Shown: positions 20,133 through 33,869, counted from the stretch's first letter. The stretch: 64,000 nucleotides of DNA from Cryptomeria japonica (GCF_030272615.1 NC_081406.1:402332939-402396938); one strand, 5' to 3'. Numbers and translations: made by a program. The notes: generated by a model from the letters alone, not told the origin.

Positions 20133-23100
20133 TTATGTTTCTACCGGAGGGGTAGATACCCCTAACTTGTCTCTCAAATACTCAAATAATTCCTTAGACA
20201 ACGATTTAGTGAATATATCTGCAATCTGTTCTTTAGTGTTCACATAAACCAATTTGACTTCCTTTTTTTTCACCTTTTCCTTGAGAAATTTATATTTTAT
20301 TGATATGTGTTTAGTCTTAGAGTGAAATACTAGATTCTTAGAAATGTGAATAGTTGCAGAGTTATCACAATAGATAACTACCGATTCACTACAATTTACC
20401 TTGATATCCTTCAACATTTGCTTCATCCAGAAGACTTGAGTGCAATTAGTTGTTGCTACAACATATTCAACTTATGTAGTAGATAACTAAATGCATGACT
20501 ATTAATTGTTGATCCATGAAACCAATTTATTTCCAAGAAAGAAAGCTCCACCAGAAGTGCTCTTCCTATTATCGGTATCTCCTACCAAATCTGAATCTGT
20601 AAATGCACATAAAGTGAAGTTATCATCTCTAGAATACCATAAACCATATTTTGTTGTTCCTTGCAAGTACCAGAATATCCTCTTTACTACACATTCATGA
20701 TTTTCTTTAGGATTACTTTGATATCTTGAAACAATACTTATTGCATTCATAATATCTGATCTAGTCTATGTTAGATATAACAAGCCACCAATCATAGACT
20801 TATACCTTGTCAAATTTATCGGTGCAGATGTGTCTATGATAGATAATTTATCACTTGTCACCATAGGTGTACTTACCAATTTGGAATTATCCATACCAAA
20901 TTTCTTCAACAATTCCCTTAGATACTTAGTTTGATAGATAAAGATGCTTTTCTCAGTTTGAGTAACCTACAAACCTAAGAAAAATCTCATCTCACCAATC
21001 ATGGACATTTCAAATTTGTTCTTCATATTATTAGAGAATTCCATGCATAGTTTATCTTCACCTCCAAAAATGATATCATCAACAAATACTTCAATAATTA
21101 GAATATCATCATCAGTGATCTTCTAATATAAATTACTATCAGCACTACCTTTAGTAAAATCAAGCTTCAAAAGATATTTATCCAACCTTGCATATCAAGC
21201 TCTAGGAGCTTGTTACAATCCATATAATGCTTTCCTTAGCCTGCAAACCATATCTTTGTCATCTGTCAACAAAAATCCATCAGGATGCTCAATGTATACT
21301 TTTTCCTCAATTTCACCATTCAAAAAGGCACATTTAACATCCATTTGTTAGACCTTATAGTTCTTGTAAGCTGCATAGGCAAGAAATAGTCTAACAACTT
21401 CAATTCTAGCTACACATGCAAATGTCTCACCATAATCAATTCCTTCCTTTTGAGAATATCCTTTACAAATCAGTCTAGCCTTGTTCCTTACAACTTGACC
21501 ATCCTCATTTAGTTTATTTCTAAAAACCCATTTAGTTCCAATAACATTCTTATTTTTAGGCTGGTGAACTAAACTCCAGGTCTCATTCTTCTCTATTTGA
21601 TATAATTCATCTTCCATTGCCTTTACCCAATGTTTCTCTTTACAAGCTTCAATAACAAATGCCGGTTCAAATTGAGAAATAAGACATACCTCTTCATTTG
21701 CTAGTATTCTTCTTGTCATTACTCCCTTGTTGCTATCTCCAATGATTTGATATTTGAAATGATTTATCCTTACATACCTTGGTGTCTAAACTTCAGGTTC
21801 ATGTTCTGATCATCAGTGCCAATTGAATTTTTTTATTGTGTCAGTGTAACTATCTCAGTGTCTTGTACCGGTTGATGTATTGTCGGTTCAATTATGATCA
21901 TTTCCACTATCGGTTCCCTATCATATGATATAGATTGATTTATGTATTGCTCATCAACTTTCACATTTGCACTCTCCACAATCTTCTGCAATCTTTTTAA
22001 TAACATCTATATGCTTTTCTTTTCTTTGAATATCCAAAAAATATTACTTCATCACATCTAGAATCAAACTTGCCAATTGAATCATCCCTTTTGATATAAT
22101 ATTTACTTCCAAAAATTCTAAAATATTTAACAGTAGGTGTATGTCCAAACCATAATTCATAAGGAGTCTTACCAGTTTCACCTTTTATGTGAACTCTGTT
22201 GAATGTGTAGACTGTTGTACTCACTGCTTCTCTCCAGTAGATGTGAGGCAATTTGGCTTCCATCATCATGGTTCTTTTTGCATCCAAAAATGATTCTATT
22301 CTTCCTTTCCACTACTCCATTATGCTGAGGAGTCTGGGGTGGAAATAATTGTCTCCTAATTTCATCTGTCTCACAATAACTATTAAATTCATGAGAAGTG
22401 AACTCACCGCCTTGATCTGATCTTAGACATTTGATTTTCAATCCAGTTTATGTTTCCACCTTATATTTGAACATCTTTAATTTCTCAAAAGCTTCAGACT
22501 TCTCCATTAGAAAAGTCATGAACATCATTCTAGAATGATCATCAATAATCAGCATGAAGTATCTATCACCTTGACAGCTTCTAGTCCTTGTTGGACCACA
22601 TAAGTCAGTATGAATCAAATCAAGCACATCATTAGATTTATCATGTATGCTCTTAAAATAAATTATAACTTTCTTTCCCAAATGACATTCCTTACATACT
22701 AGATTATGAGGCTTTATCATCTTAGGTATATCTCTAACTGCCTTTGTTGAACCGATCTTAACATTACAATCAAAATTAACATGACACAACCTCTTATGCC
22801 ATAACCAACTCTCATCAATATGAGCAATCAAACATGTCTTATTACCAGTGTTCAGGTGAAAGATATTACCTCCAATCTGAGTACGAGTTGCAATCTCTAA
22901 ACCAGTTTTGTTAATGATTTTGCATTTTCTATCTTTAAACTAAAGTTGGAAACCCTTATCCACCAATTTACCAACACTTAAAATATTATGCTTTAAACCT
23001 TCTACATAATAGACATTATCAGTATTATGCTTTCCATCCAAAGAAATAGTACCTTTACCTTTGATCATACATGCTTTGTCATCCCCAAATTTGACTTGAG

Positions 23101-24154
23101 CACCATTGTATTTTTGTAGGGACAAAAATTTTCTTTTATCTCCAGTCATATGATGTGAGCATCCACTATCAATTACCCACTCATCCTTGTCTTCAACTTT
23201 TACTGATAGGGCCTTTTCTTCATTCTTGATAGCCGGTTCTGGTTCATCTTCCTTTAAGGCATAGAACACCCATTCCTTTCCATTATCGGATCCACTAGCA
23301 GAGTGTGTTGCCAATCCATCCTTAGAGTCATCACTTACTCCTTCCTCATCCGCTATTTAGCATTATTTGTTTTTCTTGAATTTATATCTGTCCTGATTAT
23401 GCTTAAATGATTTCTTAACTCTTCCTTCAAATCTTGCATTCCTTTCAGGACATCTAGATGCAAAATGACCAATCGTATTACATGCAAAACATTTAAAAGG
23501 TGCTTTTCCTTCATACTTACTTCCTGTTGGTCCTTTAGGTACTCTTCTAGCAAATAAGGCTTCAAGTTGCTCAAATTATTCATCTTCTTTCCTCATATCT
23601 TCCAATTCTTTTACATATAGGGCTTTCCAATCACTTTTACCAGTGGATGATGATGCATGAAAAGCAGGTTTAGACTTTGCAGCTCCAAAGGGTCCAAACT
23701 CTTCAAGATCAAAAGTAGATAATTTCCCAATCAAAATGTCTCTGCTAATTGAAGTGTTTGCCATTGTTCTCAATTCATTAATTCTAGTCACCTTCATCTT
23801 GTAAGCCAGTGGAAGGGCTCTGAATACTATGGAAACTATTTCATCTTCACTCAGAGATCCTCCACAACATTGAATTCCCATGAAAATATCATTTACTCTT
23901 TCCATAAATGTAGCAATTATTTCATTATCTTCCATCTTCAAGTTCTCATATTTTACCTGGTAACCATCAAGTTTAGAAATTTTGACAATAGGATCACCTT
24001 CATTTAGAGTTTGCAATTTATGCCACATAACCTTTGCCAATGATTTATCAGTTGATCCCATGATTTTCTTATCAGTGAGTGATACAATAAGGGGTCTGCA
24101 CATGCAGGAAGGCACACTGCCTAGAGTGTACTGCTCATTACAAAGGACTCTCAC
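20133..24154 (-). pseudogene. gag-pol of copia A
   Basis: Copia polyprotein with a truncated gag. Visible in order: gag UBN2-like part (24154-23576); one CCHC knuckle, CFACNTIGHFASRC; protease WVIDSGCSHHMTG with intact DSG; the integrase zinc domain (WLWHKRLCHVNF...CKECHLGK) and DDE core; RT with FVDDIIFGG in place of the usual YVDD; and RNase H ending STPPVET at 20133. The frame is constant from 24154 to about 22290. A frameshift there, in the integrase just after the catalytic Glu motif (NGVVERKN), and another near 21990 move it. The RT/RNase H part (21719-20133) is one frame with many TAG stops. The product would copy and integrate the element; this copy cannot. Confidence 0.9.
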
Positions 24155-24496
24155 TGACTACAGAGAGGTTATAACCACCTCAAGATAATTGGACAATAAT
24201 ACAGAAGAATGAACTGTTGGTGATAGCATCTACCATGCTTGATTACAGTCCTGGTCAAGCTCAATACCAAAGGCCTTTGACCTCTTGCATAAAGCCAATT
24301 TGATCACCTTTGATCAACTAGATCTCCTTCGCATATGATATTTCATTGCATGACCACAAAACATATTCTACAATGATATCTTACAACAATTTATACAAAC
24401 ACTAAGGCCTAAACCAATTAGGTCGGCCACCTAAAATATATTACAATAAGATTATTACATACATCCATATTACAATGATATGCCATGTCGGCTTTA
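24079..24496 (-). repeat. Truncated 5' LTR piece of copia A
   Basis: Matches the middle of the A LTR (around 18993-19409): cacatgcaggaaggcacac, cacctcaagataattgga and so on. Both LTR ends are missing. The inner end joins gag at about 24079 through a short gtgata overlap; the outer end joins R' at 24496. Confidence 0.8.
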
Positions 24497-24872
24497 AGAA
24501 AAGTGAAAGGAATTTTTTTTTATGCTTTGAGAGCAAATGAAATAAACTAGATCTAGATATAACAATGCAATGCAATGAAATTGGAATTGGATTCATGTCA
24601 GATTCACCAAAGATGTGTAGGGGAAAAAGTGAGACTAAGTATGGAAACCCTAATCCCACTCTCATACACACTCATAGAATATTAAAGAGCCTAGAGAGGT
24701 AACATACTTTGGCTACTTCTTGTGAGGAAGAAAGAGTCAAGTATTACCTCTTAGGGTTCCTATTCCCTTGCTGCAAATGAGAGAGAGGAATGATTCAAAA
24801 TGCAATCTAACCTAAAGTGCAAGTAAGCAAGAAAACCCTAATATAGAAATGCAGAATAGAAAATAATTGATA

Positions 24873-25940
24873 TGTTAGGTCTCAGAGACAACTTAGAGGG
24901 GGGGTGAATCAGTTGTCAAATAAATCCAAACCAAAAACAACTTAACCAACATTTATGCTTAATACTGGTAAACCAAACTTTATGTCGATAGACATTTTAT
25001 CAGTTAATTGCAGTACCGGTAAAGATTAATGCATGAAACATAAAGATAATAACATCCACAATACATAACACCAATATTTGTATGTGGAAACCCTGTAAGG
25101 GGAAAAACCATGGTGGGAAACCTTACCCACAATCAGATGATACTATTGCAGATAGTATGTGTATACAAATGGGGTCTACACATGCAGAAAGGCCAAGCGC
25201 CTAGAGCTCATTGCTCAAATACAAATAGGAGTCACACTGACTACAAATGGATGGTTAAATCCAATAATGATGTACTGCTCAAAATAACATCTTCATATGC
25301 TAGATTCAGTATCGGTTCAGTTCTTATATGCCTTCACAAAAACCTTGCTTCACCTTCAAATGATGTCTGCATGTATATCTCTGCTTATTCTTGCATATAT
25401 CTTCTTAAAATTCCTTTTTCCAATTGCATATCGATCTTACAAATAAGATCTTACATATATACCATAACCTAAGACCAATTTTAGTAGGTTGGCTCTAAAA
25501 GATATTAAAATAAAATAAAATACAAGTAAATCAATAACCGATGCAATGTCTGATTCAACATGTCGGCTTAATGCATTAACAATAACAACAAAATCATCTC
25601 CAAAGCGTGTCGTGTTGATCTGGAATAGATAAGCCTGTTGGTGCTTATTCTGGACCTATTTGTCAGTAATAGCATATATGCAAACACGAATATACCAATG
25701 AAAAAATCTCCAAGACAAAGTGTCTAAACAATGTCTTCAACATAACCACGTGTTTTCCATGTCATTCCAAGTGTTGGTGAACAATATATCCTGTCGGTGA
25801 ACCAGATACCAGTGACTGTGCATAAAGTCACTTGCTTGCCGGTGAACATTGCCAATCCTCCAAAGTGCCAGAGTTTGATAAGAGTTAATAGGTGTTGACA
25901 TCAATGACAAAACCATATCAACATATCCAAAATACCAACA
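24873..25940 (-). repeat. 3' LTR of copia B
   Basis: 1,068 bases. On the minus strand it begins TGTTGGTATTTTGG and ends GACCTAACA. The U5 motif GATTCACCCCCCCTCTAAG lies near 24890-24910. Confidence 0.92.
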
Positions 25941-26323
25941 ACCTCCCTCTTTGGCATTGATTGCAACACAAGATGGAAAAACCATCAAAGAGCCAAAATA
26001 GAAATGCCAAATACCAAAAACCAACAATCTCCCAAAAGAGATCATAACTAGAAATCAAAATTCAGATACAGAGAGTAATCAATCTCTCCCAAAGTAACAA
26101 TCTCTCCCCCTAAGAGTAACATGTGTTTTCCTTGTGTTTTTCCATATCAATCTCTCCCCCTTTGACATCAAATGCCAAATCCAATACAAAAACCAAGTTC
26201 AAATACAAAATACCAACCAATTTAGTATACCAACTACTCCCCTTGAGAAGTAGCTCTCCTCATCAAAGCTGGAGTAAAATATTTCTCTGTTAATTCTGTC
26301 AGTTGATGGCAAACATCAACTGT
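25941..26323 (-). promoter_or_regulatory. Polypurine tract region of copia B
   Basis: On the minus strand AAAGAGGGAGGT (25941-25952) abuts the 3' LTR. Further purine runs lie near 26104-26120 and 26153-26166, the latter as GATGTCAAAGGGGGAGAG. The stretch from the RNase H stop to the LTR has no gene. Confidence 0.7.
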
Positions 26324-29300
26324 CTAAGTCTCTACCGATGGGGGTATGATCCCAAGATGATCTCTAAGATATTCAAAAGTCTCCTTAGGCAAAGGTTTAG
26401 TGAAAATATCTGCAATCTTCTCTTTAGTATTCACATAAACCAGTTTGACTTCTTTTGCTTCAACATTCTCTTTCAGAAAATTGAGTTTGATAGAAACATG
26501 TTTAGTTTTAGAATGTAGTACCGGATTCTTAGATATATCAATTGTTGTTGTGTTATCACAATAGATAGTTATAGGTTCCTTGCATTTTACCTTTATGTCC
26601 TTCAACATTTTCTTAAGCCATAATACCTATGTATAGTTAATTGCTACTGCAACATATTCTGATTCTGTTGTTGATAAAGATGTGCAACTTTGTTTCTTAC
26701 TTAACCAAGAAATTAATCTGTTTCCAAGAAAAATTGCTCCACCAGTGGTTCTTTTTCTGTCATCCACATCTCCTACCCAATTTGCATATGTGTATGCACA
26801 TAATTCAAAATTTTCATCTCTAGGATACCATAAACCAAGATTTGTAGTGCCTTGTAAGTACCGAAAAATATTTTTTACTGTTGATTCATGATTTTCTCTA
26901 GGATTACTCTGAAATCTTGAAACAATACATACTGCATTGATAATATCAGGTCTTGTTTGTGTCAAATACAATAGGCCTCCTATCATAGATTTGTACCTAG
27001 TCGTATTAACAGGTGTAGATTCATCCCTTAGTGATAATTTGTCATTTGTAGTCATAGGTGTGTTTACTGGTTTAGAGTTCTCCATCACAAATTTCTTTAG
27101 TAACTCTTTCAAGTACCTGGATTAACTCAAGAATATACCTTCATCAGTCTGTGAAATCTGCAATCCTAAAAAGAATTTTATCTCTCCAATCATATACATT
27201 TCAAATTCTTGTTGCATTTCAATAGAAAAGTCTTTCCATAGACCATCTTCACCTCCAAAGATTATATCATCAACAAAAACTTATATAACCAAGATGTCAT
27301 CATTAGTCAATTTATAGTATAAGTTGTTGTCAGCATTACCTTTAGAAAAACCAATCTTCATAAGATATTTATCCAATCTAGCATACCAAGCTCTTGGAGC
27401 TTCCTTCAACCCATACAAAGCTTTCCTTAACCTGCAAACCATATCTTTATTATCTATCAAAGAAAATCCACCAGGTTGCTCAATGCAAACTTCTTCTTCA
27501 AGATCTCCATTCAAAAATTCACATTTAATATCCATTTGATATACTTTGTATTTCTTGTGTGCTGCAAAAGCCAAGAATAGTCTGACTGCCTCAATTCTAG
27601 CTATCGGTGCAAAATTTTCATTATAATCAATTCCTTCTTTCTGAGAATATCCCTTACACACTAGTCTTTCTTTATTTTTGATTACCTTACCATCTTCATT
27701 AAGTTTGTTTCTGAATACCCATTTTGTTCCAATTACATTTTTGTCTTTAGGCCAGGGAACTAATGTCCATGTGTTATTCTTTTCAATTTGTTCTAGTTCC
27801 TCTTCCATAGGTTTAATCTAGTGCTTATCTTCACATGCCTCATTAATTGATGATGGTTCAATTTGAGAAATAAGACATACCTCTTCATTTTCCAGTCTTC
27901 CTCTTGTCATAACTCCTTTATACTTGTTCCCAATTATCTGATTTTTAGAGTGGTTCAATCTTACATACCGGGGTGTCTTTGTTTGATGTTGTTCCTCTGT
28001 TACAGTGGATTTTTTAGATGATGTTGATGTAACTAGATCTTCATTCTGTACTCGTGGGTTCAATGTAGGTTCATTTGTTAGTATCTCTATTGCCGGTTCA
28101 GAGTCTATATACCTTGAAGTTCCTCTAAACTGTTCATCAATCTTCACATTTGTACTCTCAACAATTTTCTGCAATCTTTTGTTAAAATATCTATATGCTT
28201 TTCTCTTAGATAAATAACAAAGAAATATTCCTTCGTCACTTCTAGGATCAAATTTGCCAATATACTCATCTCTCCTAATATAGCATTTACTTCCAAATAT
28301 TCTGAAATATTTAAGAGTAGGAGTAATGCCAAACCATAGTTCATGAGGGATCTTACCAGTTTCACCTTTGATGTGAACTTTGTTGAATGTATAGATCATT
28401 GTTCTTATTGCCTCTCTCCAATATACATGTGGTAGATTTGCTTCTGATAACATATTTCTAGCTGCATCCAAGATAGTTTTTTTTTTCCTTTCTACAACTC
28501 CATTCTGCTGTGGTGTCCGGGATGTTGATAACCATCTTCTAATTCCATTCACTTCACAGAATGTATTAAATTCCTTAGATGTGAATTCGCCTCCTTGATC
28601 TGATCTAAGACATTTGATTTTCTTGCCTGTTTCATTTTATACCATCTACTTGAATAGTTTAAACTTCCCAAGTGCTTCTGATTTTTCTTTGAGAAAAGTA
28701 ACCCAACACATTCTAGAATAGTCATCAATGATTAGCATGAAATATCTGTCACCTTGTAAGCTTCTAGTTCTAGCTAGACCACATAAATCAATATGAATTA
28801 AGTCAAGAGCATTATTGGATTTTTCTGGAATACTCTTAAAAGATGCTCTAACTTGTTTTCCAAATTGACATTCCTTACATATCGGATTGTGAGGTTTAAC
28901 AATCTTAGATAAATCTCTAACAGCCTTAGTAGTACTAATTTTCACAATGCAATCAAAATTTACATGACAGGGTCTCTTATGCCATAGCCAACTTTCATCA
29001 ATATTTGCAATCAAGCATGTCTTTTCACTGTTATTCAAATGAAAGATGTTACCTCGAGTTTGATTACTGGTTGCAATTTTCAAACCATTTCTGTTCATAA
29101 TTTTGCATTTTCCATTCTTGAATTGTAACTAAAATCCTTTTTCAACTAATTGACCACCACTCAAAAGATTATATTTTAAACCTTCAACATAGTAAACATT
29201 GTCAGTATTATGCTTACAATCAAGAGATATAGAACCTTTTCCTTTGATCAAACAAGCTTTATCATCTTCAAATCTTACCAGACCTCCATTATATTCCTAA

Positions 29301-30487
29301 AAGTTCAAGAATTTACTTTTGTCACCAGTCATATGATGTGAACATCCTAGATCAATGATCCATTCATCCTTAACTTCAATTTTATCTACCAGGGCCTACT
29401 CTATCGGTTGAACAGTAGGTGCTGGTTGATATTCTATTATAGCAACACAAACCCATCCATTGTTTGCCGAATCCTCATCAGAATCATCAGTGACTCCTTC
29501 ATCAACAAGATAACAAGATTTATATTTATTCTCCTTAAATCTATATCTCTGATATTCACAGTTAGGCTTGTATGTTCTTCTAGCTTCTTCTCTTAGTCTA
29601 GCATGTCTATCAGGGCATCTTGAAGCCATATGACCAATCTTATTACAGTTAAAACATTTAAAGGGTGCTTTACCTTCATACTTACTTCCAACTAGACCTT
29701 TAGGCATTTTTTTTGCAAATAGTGCTTCAAGTTCTTCAAGTTCTTCAAGTTCTTCATTTTCTCTCCTGCTTTCTTCAAGTTCTCTTGCATAAAAGGCTTT
29801 CCAATCAGATTTTTCAAATGATGGTGTCAATGATGTTGATGCCTTAAAAACTAAATCTGTCTTTATAGTAGCAATATGACCAAATTCCTCAATTTCAAAA
29901 GCTGAAAGTTTTCCAATCAATGTGTCCCTAGTTACTGATGTATTAGGCATTGTTCTTAACTCATTTATAGTAGTAAATTTCATTTTATATGCCGATGGAA
30001 ATCCTCTTAAAACTTTTGAAACAATTTCATCTTCACTTAGGGTTCCTCCACAACATTTAATACCCAAAACAATTTCATTAACTCTTTCTATAAAAGCATA
30101 AATACTTACATTTTCTTCCATTTTCAGATTTTCATACCTGACCCAGAAGCTTTCAAGTTTTGCAATTTTGACTGTGGAATCTCCTTCATTCAATGTTTCC
30201 AAATGGTCGCAAATATCTTTAGCAATAGATCTATTAGATAATCCCATGATTTGCTGATCTGATAATGCGCTCAAAAGTGCTTTCCTTGCTTTGCAATCAT
30301 TTTCCTCATCTTTTCCTAAGGTAGGTGGATTAGGTTGACTTTGAGTAGGAGCAATATAGCCATTCTTTGTAACATCCTAGATGTCCTTTCCAATGCAATT
30401 TAGATGTGTCTCCATCCTAATCTTCCATATGCAATAGTTGGTTCCATCAAGTTTAGGACTATCCTTCCTGAAATAGTTAGTAGACAT
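26324..30487 (-). pseudogene. gag-pol of copia B, single frame of 1,388 codons
   Basis: The start is ATG 30487, 14 bases after the primer site; the stop is at 26324. One frame spans the whole length with no frameshift, which is full copia length. It is interrupted by ten in-frame stops, seven TAG and three TAA (for example 30377-30379 and 29396-29398). Domains in order: UBN2-type gag; CCHC knuckle CFNCNKIGHMASRC (29615-29656), intact; protease, where the active-site DSG reads DLG (29345-29353); integrase with HHCC-like residues, DLCG, SDQGGEF and the NGVVERK Glu; RT with FVDDIIFGG; and RNase H (YCDNTTTIDISKN). The many stops and the protease change make it inactive. Integrase to RT keeps the copia order. 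Confidence 0.95.
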
Positions 30488-30500
30488 TGGATCTCCTCAA

Positions 30501-30510
30501 GCTAATACCA
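30501..30510 (-). promoter_or_regulatory. Primer-binding site of copia B
   Basis: On the minus strand TGGTATTAGC, two bases inside the 5' LTR end. It is a one-mismatch match to the initiator-Met-tRNA site TGGTATCAGC/AG used by most plant copia elements. Confidence 0.8.
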
Positions 30511-30512
30511 AT

Positions 30513-31549
30513 TGTTAGGTCTCGGAGACAACTGAGAGGGGGGGTGAATTAGTTGTCAAATAAATCCAAACCAAAAACAACTCAACCAACCTTTATGCTT
30601 AATACCAGTAAACCAAACTTTATGTCGGTACACAGTTTATCAGTTAATTGCAGTATTGGTAAAGATTAATGCATGAAACAGAAAGACAATAACATCCATA
30701 ACACATAACACTAATATTTGTACGTGGAAACCCTATAAGGGGAAAAATCATGGTGGGAAACCTTACCCATAATCAGATGATACTACTGTAGATAGTATGT
30801 GTATACAAGTGGGGTCTGCACATGCAGAAATGCCAAGCGCCTAGAGCTCACTGCTCAAACACAAATAGGAGTCACACTAACTACAATTGGATGGTTAAAT
30901 CCAATAATGATGTACTACTCAAAATATCATCTTCATATGCTGGATTCAGTACTGGTTCAGTTTTGATATGCCTTCAAAAAAACCTTACTTCACCTTAAAA
31001 TGATGTTTGCATGTATAGCTCTGCTTATTCTTGCATATACCTTCTTACAATTCCTTTTTCCAATCGCATATCGATCTTACATATATACCATAACCTAAGA
31101 CCAATTTTAGTAGGTCAGCTGTAAAAGATATTACACGTAAATCAATAACCGATGCAATATCCGATTCAACATATCGGCTTAATGCATTTACAATAACAAT
31201 AAAATCATCTCCAAAGCATGTCGTGCTGATCTGGAATAGATAAGCCTACCGATGCTTATTCTGGACCTATTTGTCGGTAACATCAAATATGCAAACATGA
31301 ATATACCAATGAACAAATCTCCAAGACAAAGTGTCCAAATGATTTCTTCAACATAACCAAGTGTTTTCCATGTCATTCCAAGTGCTGATGAATAATATAT
31401 CCTATCAATGAACAAGATACCAGTGACTATGCATAAAGTCACTTGCTTGCCGATTAACATTGCCAATCCTCAAAAGTACCAGTTTGATAAGAGTTAATAG
31501 GTGTTGAAATCAATGACAAAACTATATAAACATATCAAAAATACCAACA
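30513..31549 (-). repeat. 5' LTR of copia B
   Basis: 1,037 bases, TGTTGG...CTAACA on the minus strand. It has small deletions relative to the 1,068-base 3' copy, for example near 31080 and 31137. Confidence 0.92.
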
Positions 31550-33656
31550 TGATATACCGTTGAAGAGTATAGATTAGGAGGAAAAATCAGAGGTACACCT
31601 ATGTCTAAAATTTTTGCTAGAATATTTAGGACCAGAGTGCCACGCCACTATCCTAATTCTGCAAGTCTGAAGCTACAACTGACATGATGAGATCTATACA
31701 CTGCAAATTGTTACACTACTAAATCCAACAGAAAATAGGTAGGACCAGGGCGCCATGGTTTTTTCTGAGATTTGAGCCCTAGGATAACCTCTGTATGCTT
31801 TGTTGGTCCTGAAACTTCCAATGATGCTCAGATCCGAACCTGTACCTGTAGCTGAAAAGAGTGTTTCAGGTGGCTATATAGGGTTTTGCCTTAGTCAGAC
31901 CCCTATTTTGGTGATTTCCTCCTCAACAAATAGTTGATAATGTACTGAAAATGTGTGTGCTAGAACCGTGTATGTGTGCAAGATCCTAAAATGAAAGAAA
32001 ACAATCTAAAGAAACCCTAAAGAGTAAACCCTAATTGCTTATAATTAACAAAGTATATGCTCTAAATCCATGAATCAAAATGAAGCTCATACAAAGACAT
32101 GGACACAACATGAAACCATACCTAGCCCCAAGGGAGAGGTACAAGCCAATCTTCAGTCAGTGATCTCCTATTGCTCTCCTACATCTTCAAAAATCCCTCC
32201 AATCCATGAAATGATGCTTGATGAATGTTTCATGGATGAATATTGAGTATTTTTTAAGACTTCAAAGATCTACTCTTTCACTGCAAAGAAGGTTCCTTAT
32301 GCCCCAAGAACCTACTCTTAGATTCTTAGAAGAATACCCCTTCAAATGAAGAAAGAGAGCTCTTAAGTATGAAACCCTAAATCTTAATTTCATATTTAGG
32401 CTGACCTAGGATTTGAATTTCCCACCAATATTTTTGGGTTAAGCATTATATCATGGGAATATGATGCCAAAATTTCAGGAAAAAAGCGGAGGAGCATGTG
32501 CACTTTCAACATGGTCCGACCAACTTTTCACCAAATTATTGGGGTCTTTAGGTATAATGATATTAGAGAAAATCCCAAAGTTACAACTGATTTCAAGGTG
32601 TCTTGATATGCGAAATTGGGCCTCAAAGGTCAAAATAGGACAAAATTAGGGTTTAGGATTAAATGATTTATTGAAGTAGCAAAATGAAAAGGGGCACACT
32701 TAAGATAAAGGGCCCATCTTTATAACATGTGAAGTGATTAATTATGATTTTATTTTTAATTAAATTTATTAATTAAATACTTAAAAGAGATTAAAAATGC
32801 AAGATACAAAAACACTAAGGCAGGTGCTAACCAAGTGTGAAATTGTACCACTCTAGCAAGGGTGTACAACCTATGACAATATAAGTATTATCATAATTGT
32901 CATCATATCATTTAGTTATATTCATCATCATTATTACATTTAACTATCATGATTTACATCATTATCATATCATTTAAATTGAATTTCAAAGACACTAGTG
33001 TGTGCAATCATCCATATCATTTAAGTAGCATTTGCATTCATAACACATCATTTAGGTGCATTTTCATATAACTATCTACATGTGGAGAGCATCATGAGGA
33101 ATAAATGCATCATCTCCATAACACAATATCATAGAACATTATCATCACTATTACATCAGCATCATCATACATACATTGCATCCATAATAATTGCACATAA
33201 ATCATTTACAAAAATCACCGTCATTAAGTATAGGCTCCAATAAAAACATCATCACCATACAAGTATCATCATCATAGTAACATATCACAATAAAATTATG
33301 TAAGTCACATCAATGCATCCATCACATAAGCATCATCACATATATAAGCATCACATCATCAAACGGGAGTGCCACATATGGATTCAAAGAAAAATCGGCG
33401 ACGGATCTCATATACTTATAAAAAGGAATCAATATCAAGGATACACAAATATCATATCTAGATGAGAGATATATCCACATAAAATAATTATTTGAATCAT
33501 ATAAATGAATCAATGTATACATCGTGAAAATACAAAATCGGGGCACATGGGTCTATTTATGATTTTCCCCAAGGGTGTAGGCCTCAAAGCACCTGTATCT
33601 CTACCTAGTGGATCTCGACTGAGTGCCCCTGTCAATCCTTGGCTCTTAGCTTGGCT

Positions 33657-33869
33657 TCATCCCGATCTCATGCTATTGTCCTGTGCATAGCTAGGAGCCC
33701 TCTGATAAGCCAAAACGACTACATAGTATAATATCCTATAATACTCGACCTCTCGAGCCAAGCGCTGGATGACCCTGATGGCCTCTCTTGAGCTAGTCCT
33801 TGTGGACACTGCCAATTGAGCCTCTGCCTGATGACTCCCATCTAAAGTTGCATCTCTCTCTATCATCAA
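33657..33869 (-). pseudogene. gag-like relic in segment R'
   Basis: 70 codons, the best-preserved stretch of the relic: ERDATLDGSHQAEAQLAVST, then SSREAIRVIQRLAREVEYYR, and a YAQDNSMRSG end. It reads as a helical, charged segment such as occurs in plant gypsy gag proteins. There is no zinc knuckle or enzyme motif, so the assignment is weak. In segment R the same stretch has two or more extra stops. Confidence 0.3.

Larger units (their letters stand above)
15552..24496. repeat. Tandem segmental duplication, unit 1 (R + copia A)
   Basis: Segment R (15552-18709) plus copia A. Both recur in the same order at 24496-39488, sharing the exact copia insertion point inside a (CAT)n tract. The unit join at 24496/24497 runs directly from the middle of a copia LTR (gtcggcttta) into R (aagaaaagtg), with about one shared base. 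This is what a non-homologous tandem duplication junction looks like. Confidence 0.75.
18710..24496 (-). mobile_element. Copia element A (Ty1/copia, minus strand, 5' damaged)
   Basis: Minus-strand Ty1/copia element with a full 3' LTR (18710-19798), a polypurine tract, a decayed gag-pol and a truncated 5' LTR piece (24079-24496). The primer site, gag start and inner part of the 5' LTR are deleted: the gag frame runs directly into mid-LTR sequence at about 24079. The order gag, protease, integrase, RT, RNase H fixes it as copia. Confidence 0.9.
24873..31549 (-). mobile_element. Copia element B (nearly complete, minus strand)
   Basis: 6,677 bases with two full LTRs, primer site, gag-pol in a single frame, polypurine tract and a perfect 5-bp target duplication TGATA (24868-24872 and 31550-31554). 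The uninterrupted target is present in segment R at about 15922 (aaataactgataaaccgttg). The LTRs differ by roughly 9% in a sampled 240 bases, so the insertion is old. Confidence 0.95.

Noticed and set aside
23353-23583. 76-codon minus-strand ORF inside the copia A gag
   Set aside because: Out of frame with the true gag frame, which carries CFACNTIGHFASRC at this position; the same shadow occurs at 38876-39082 in A'.
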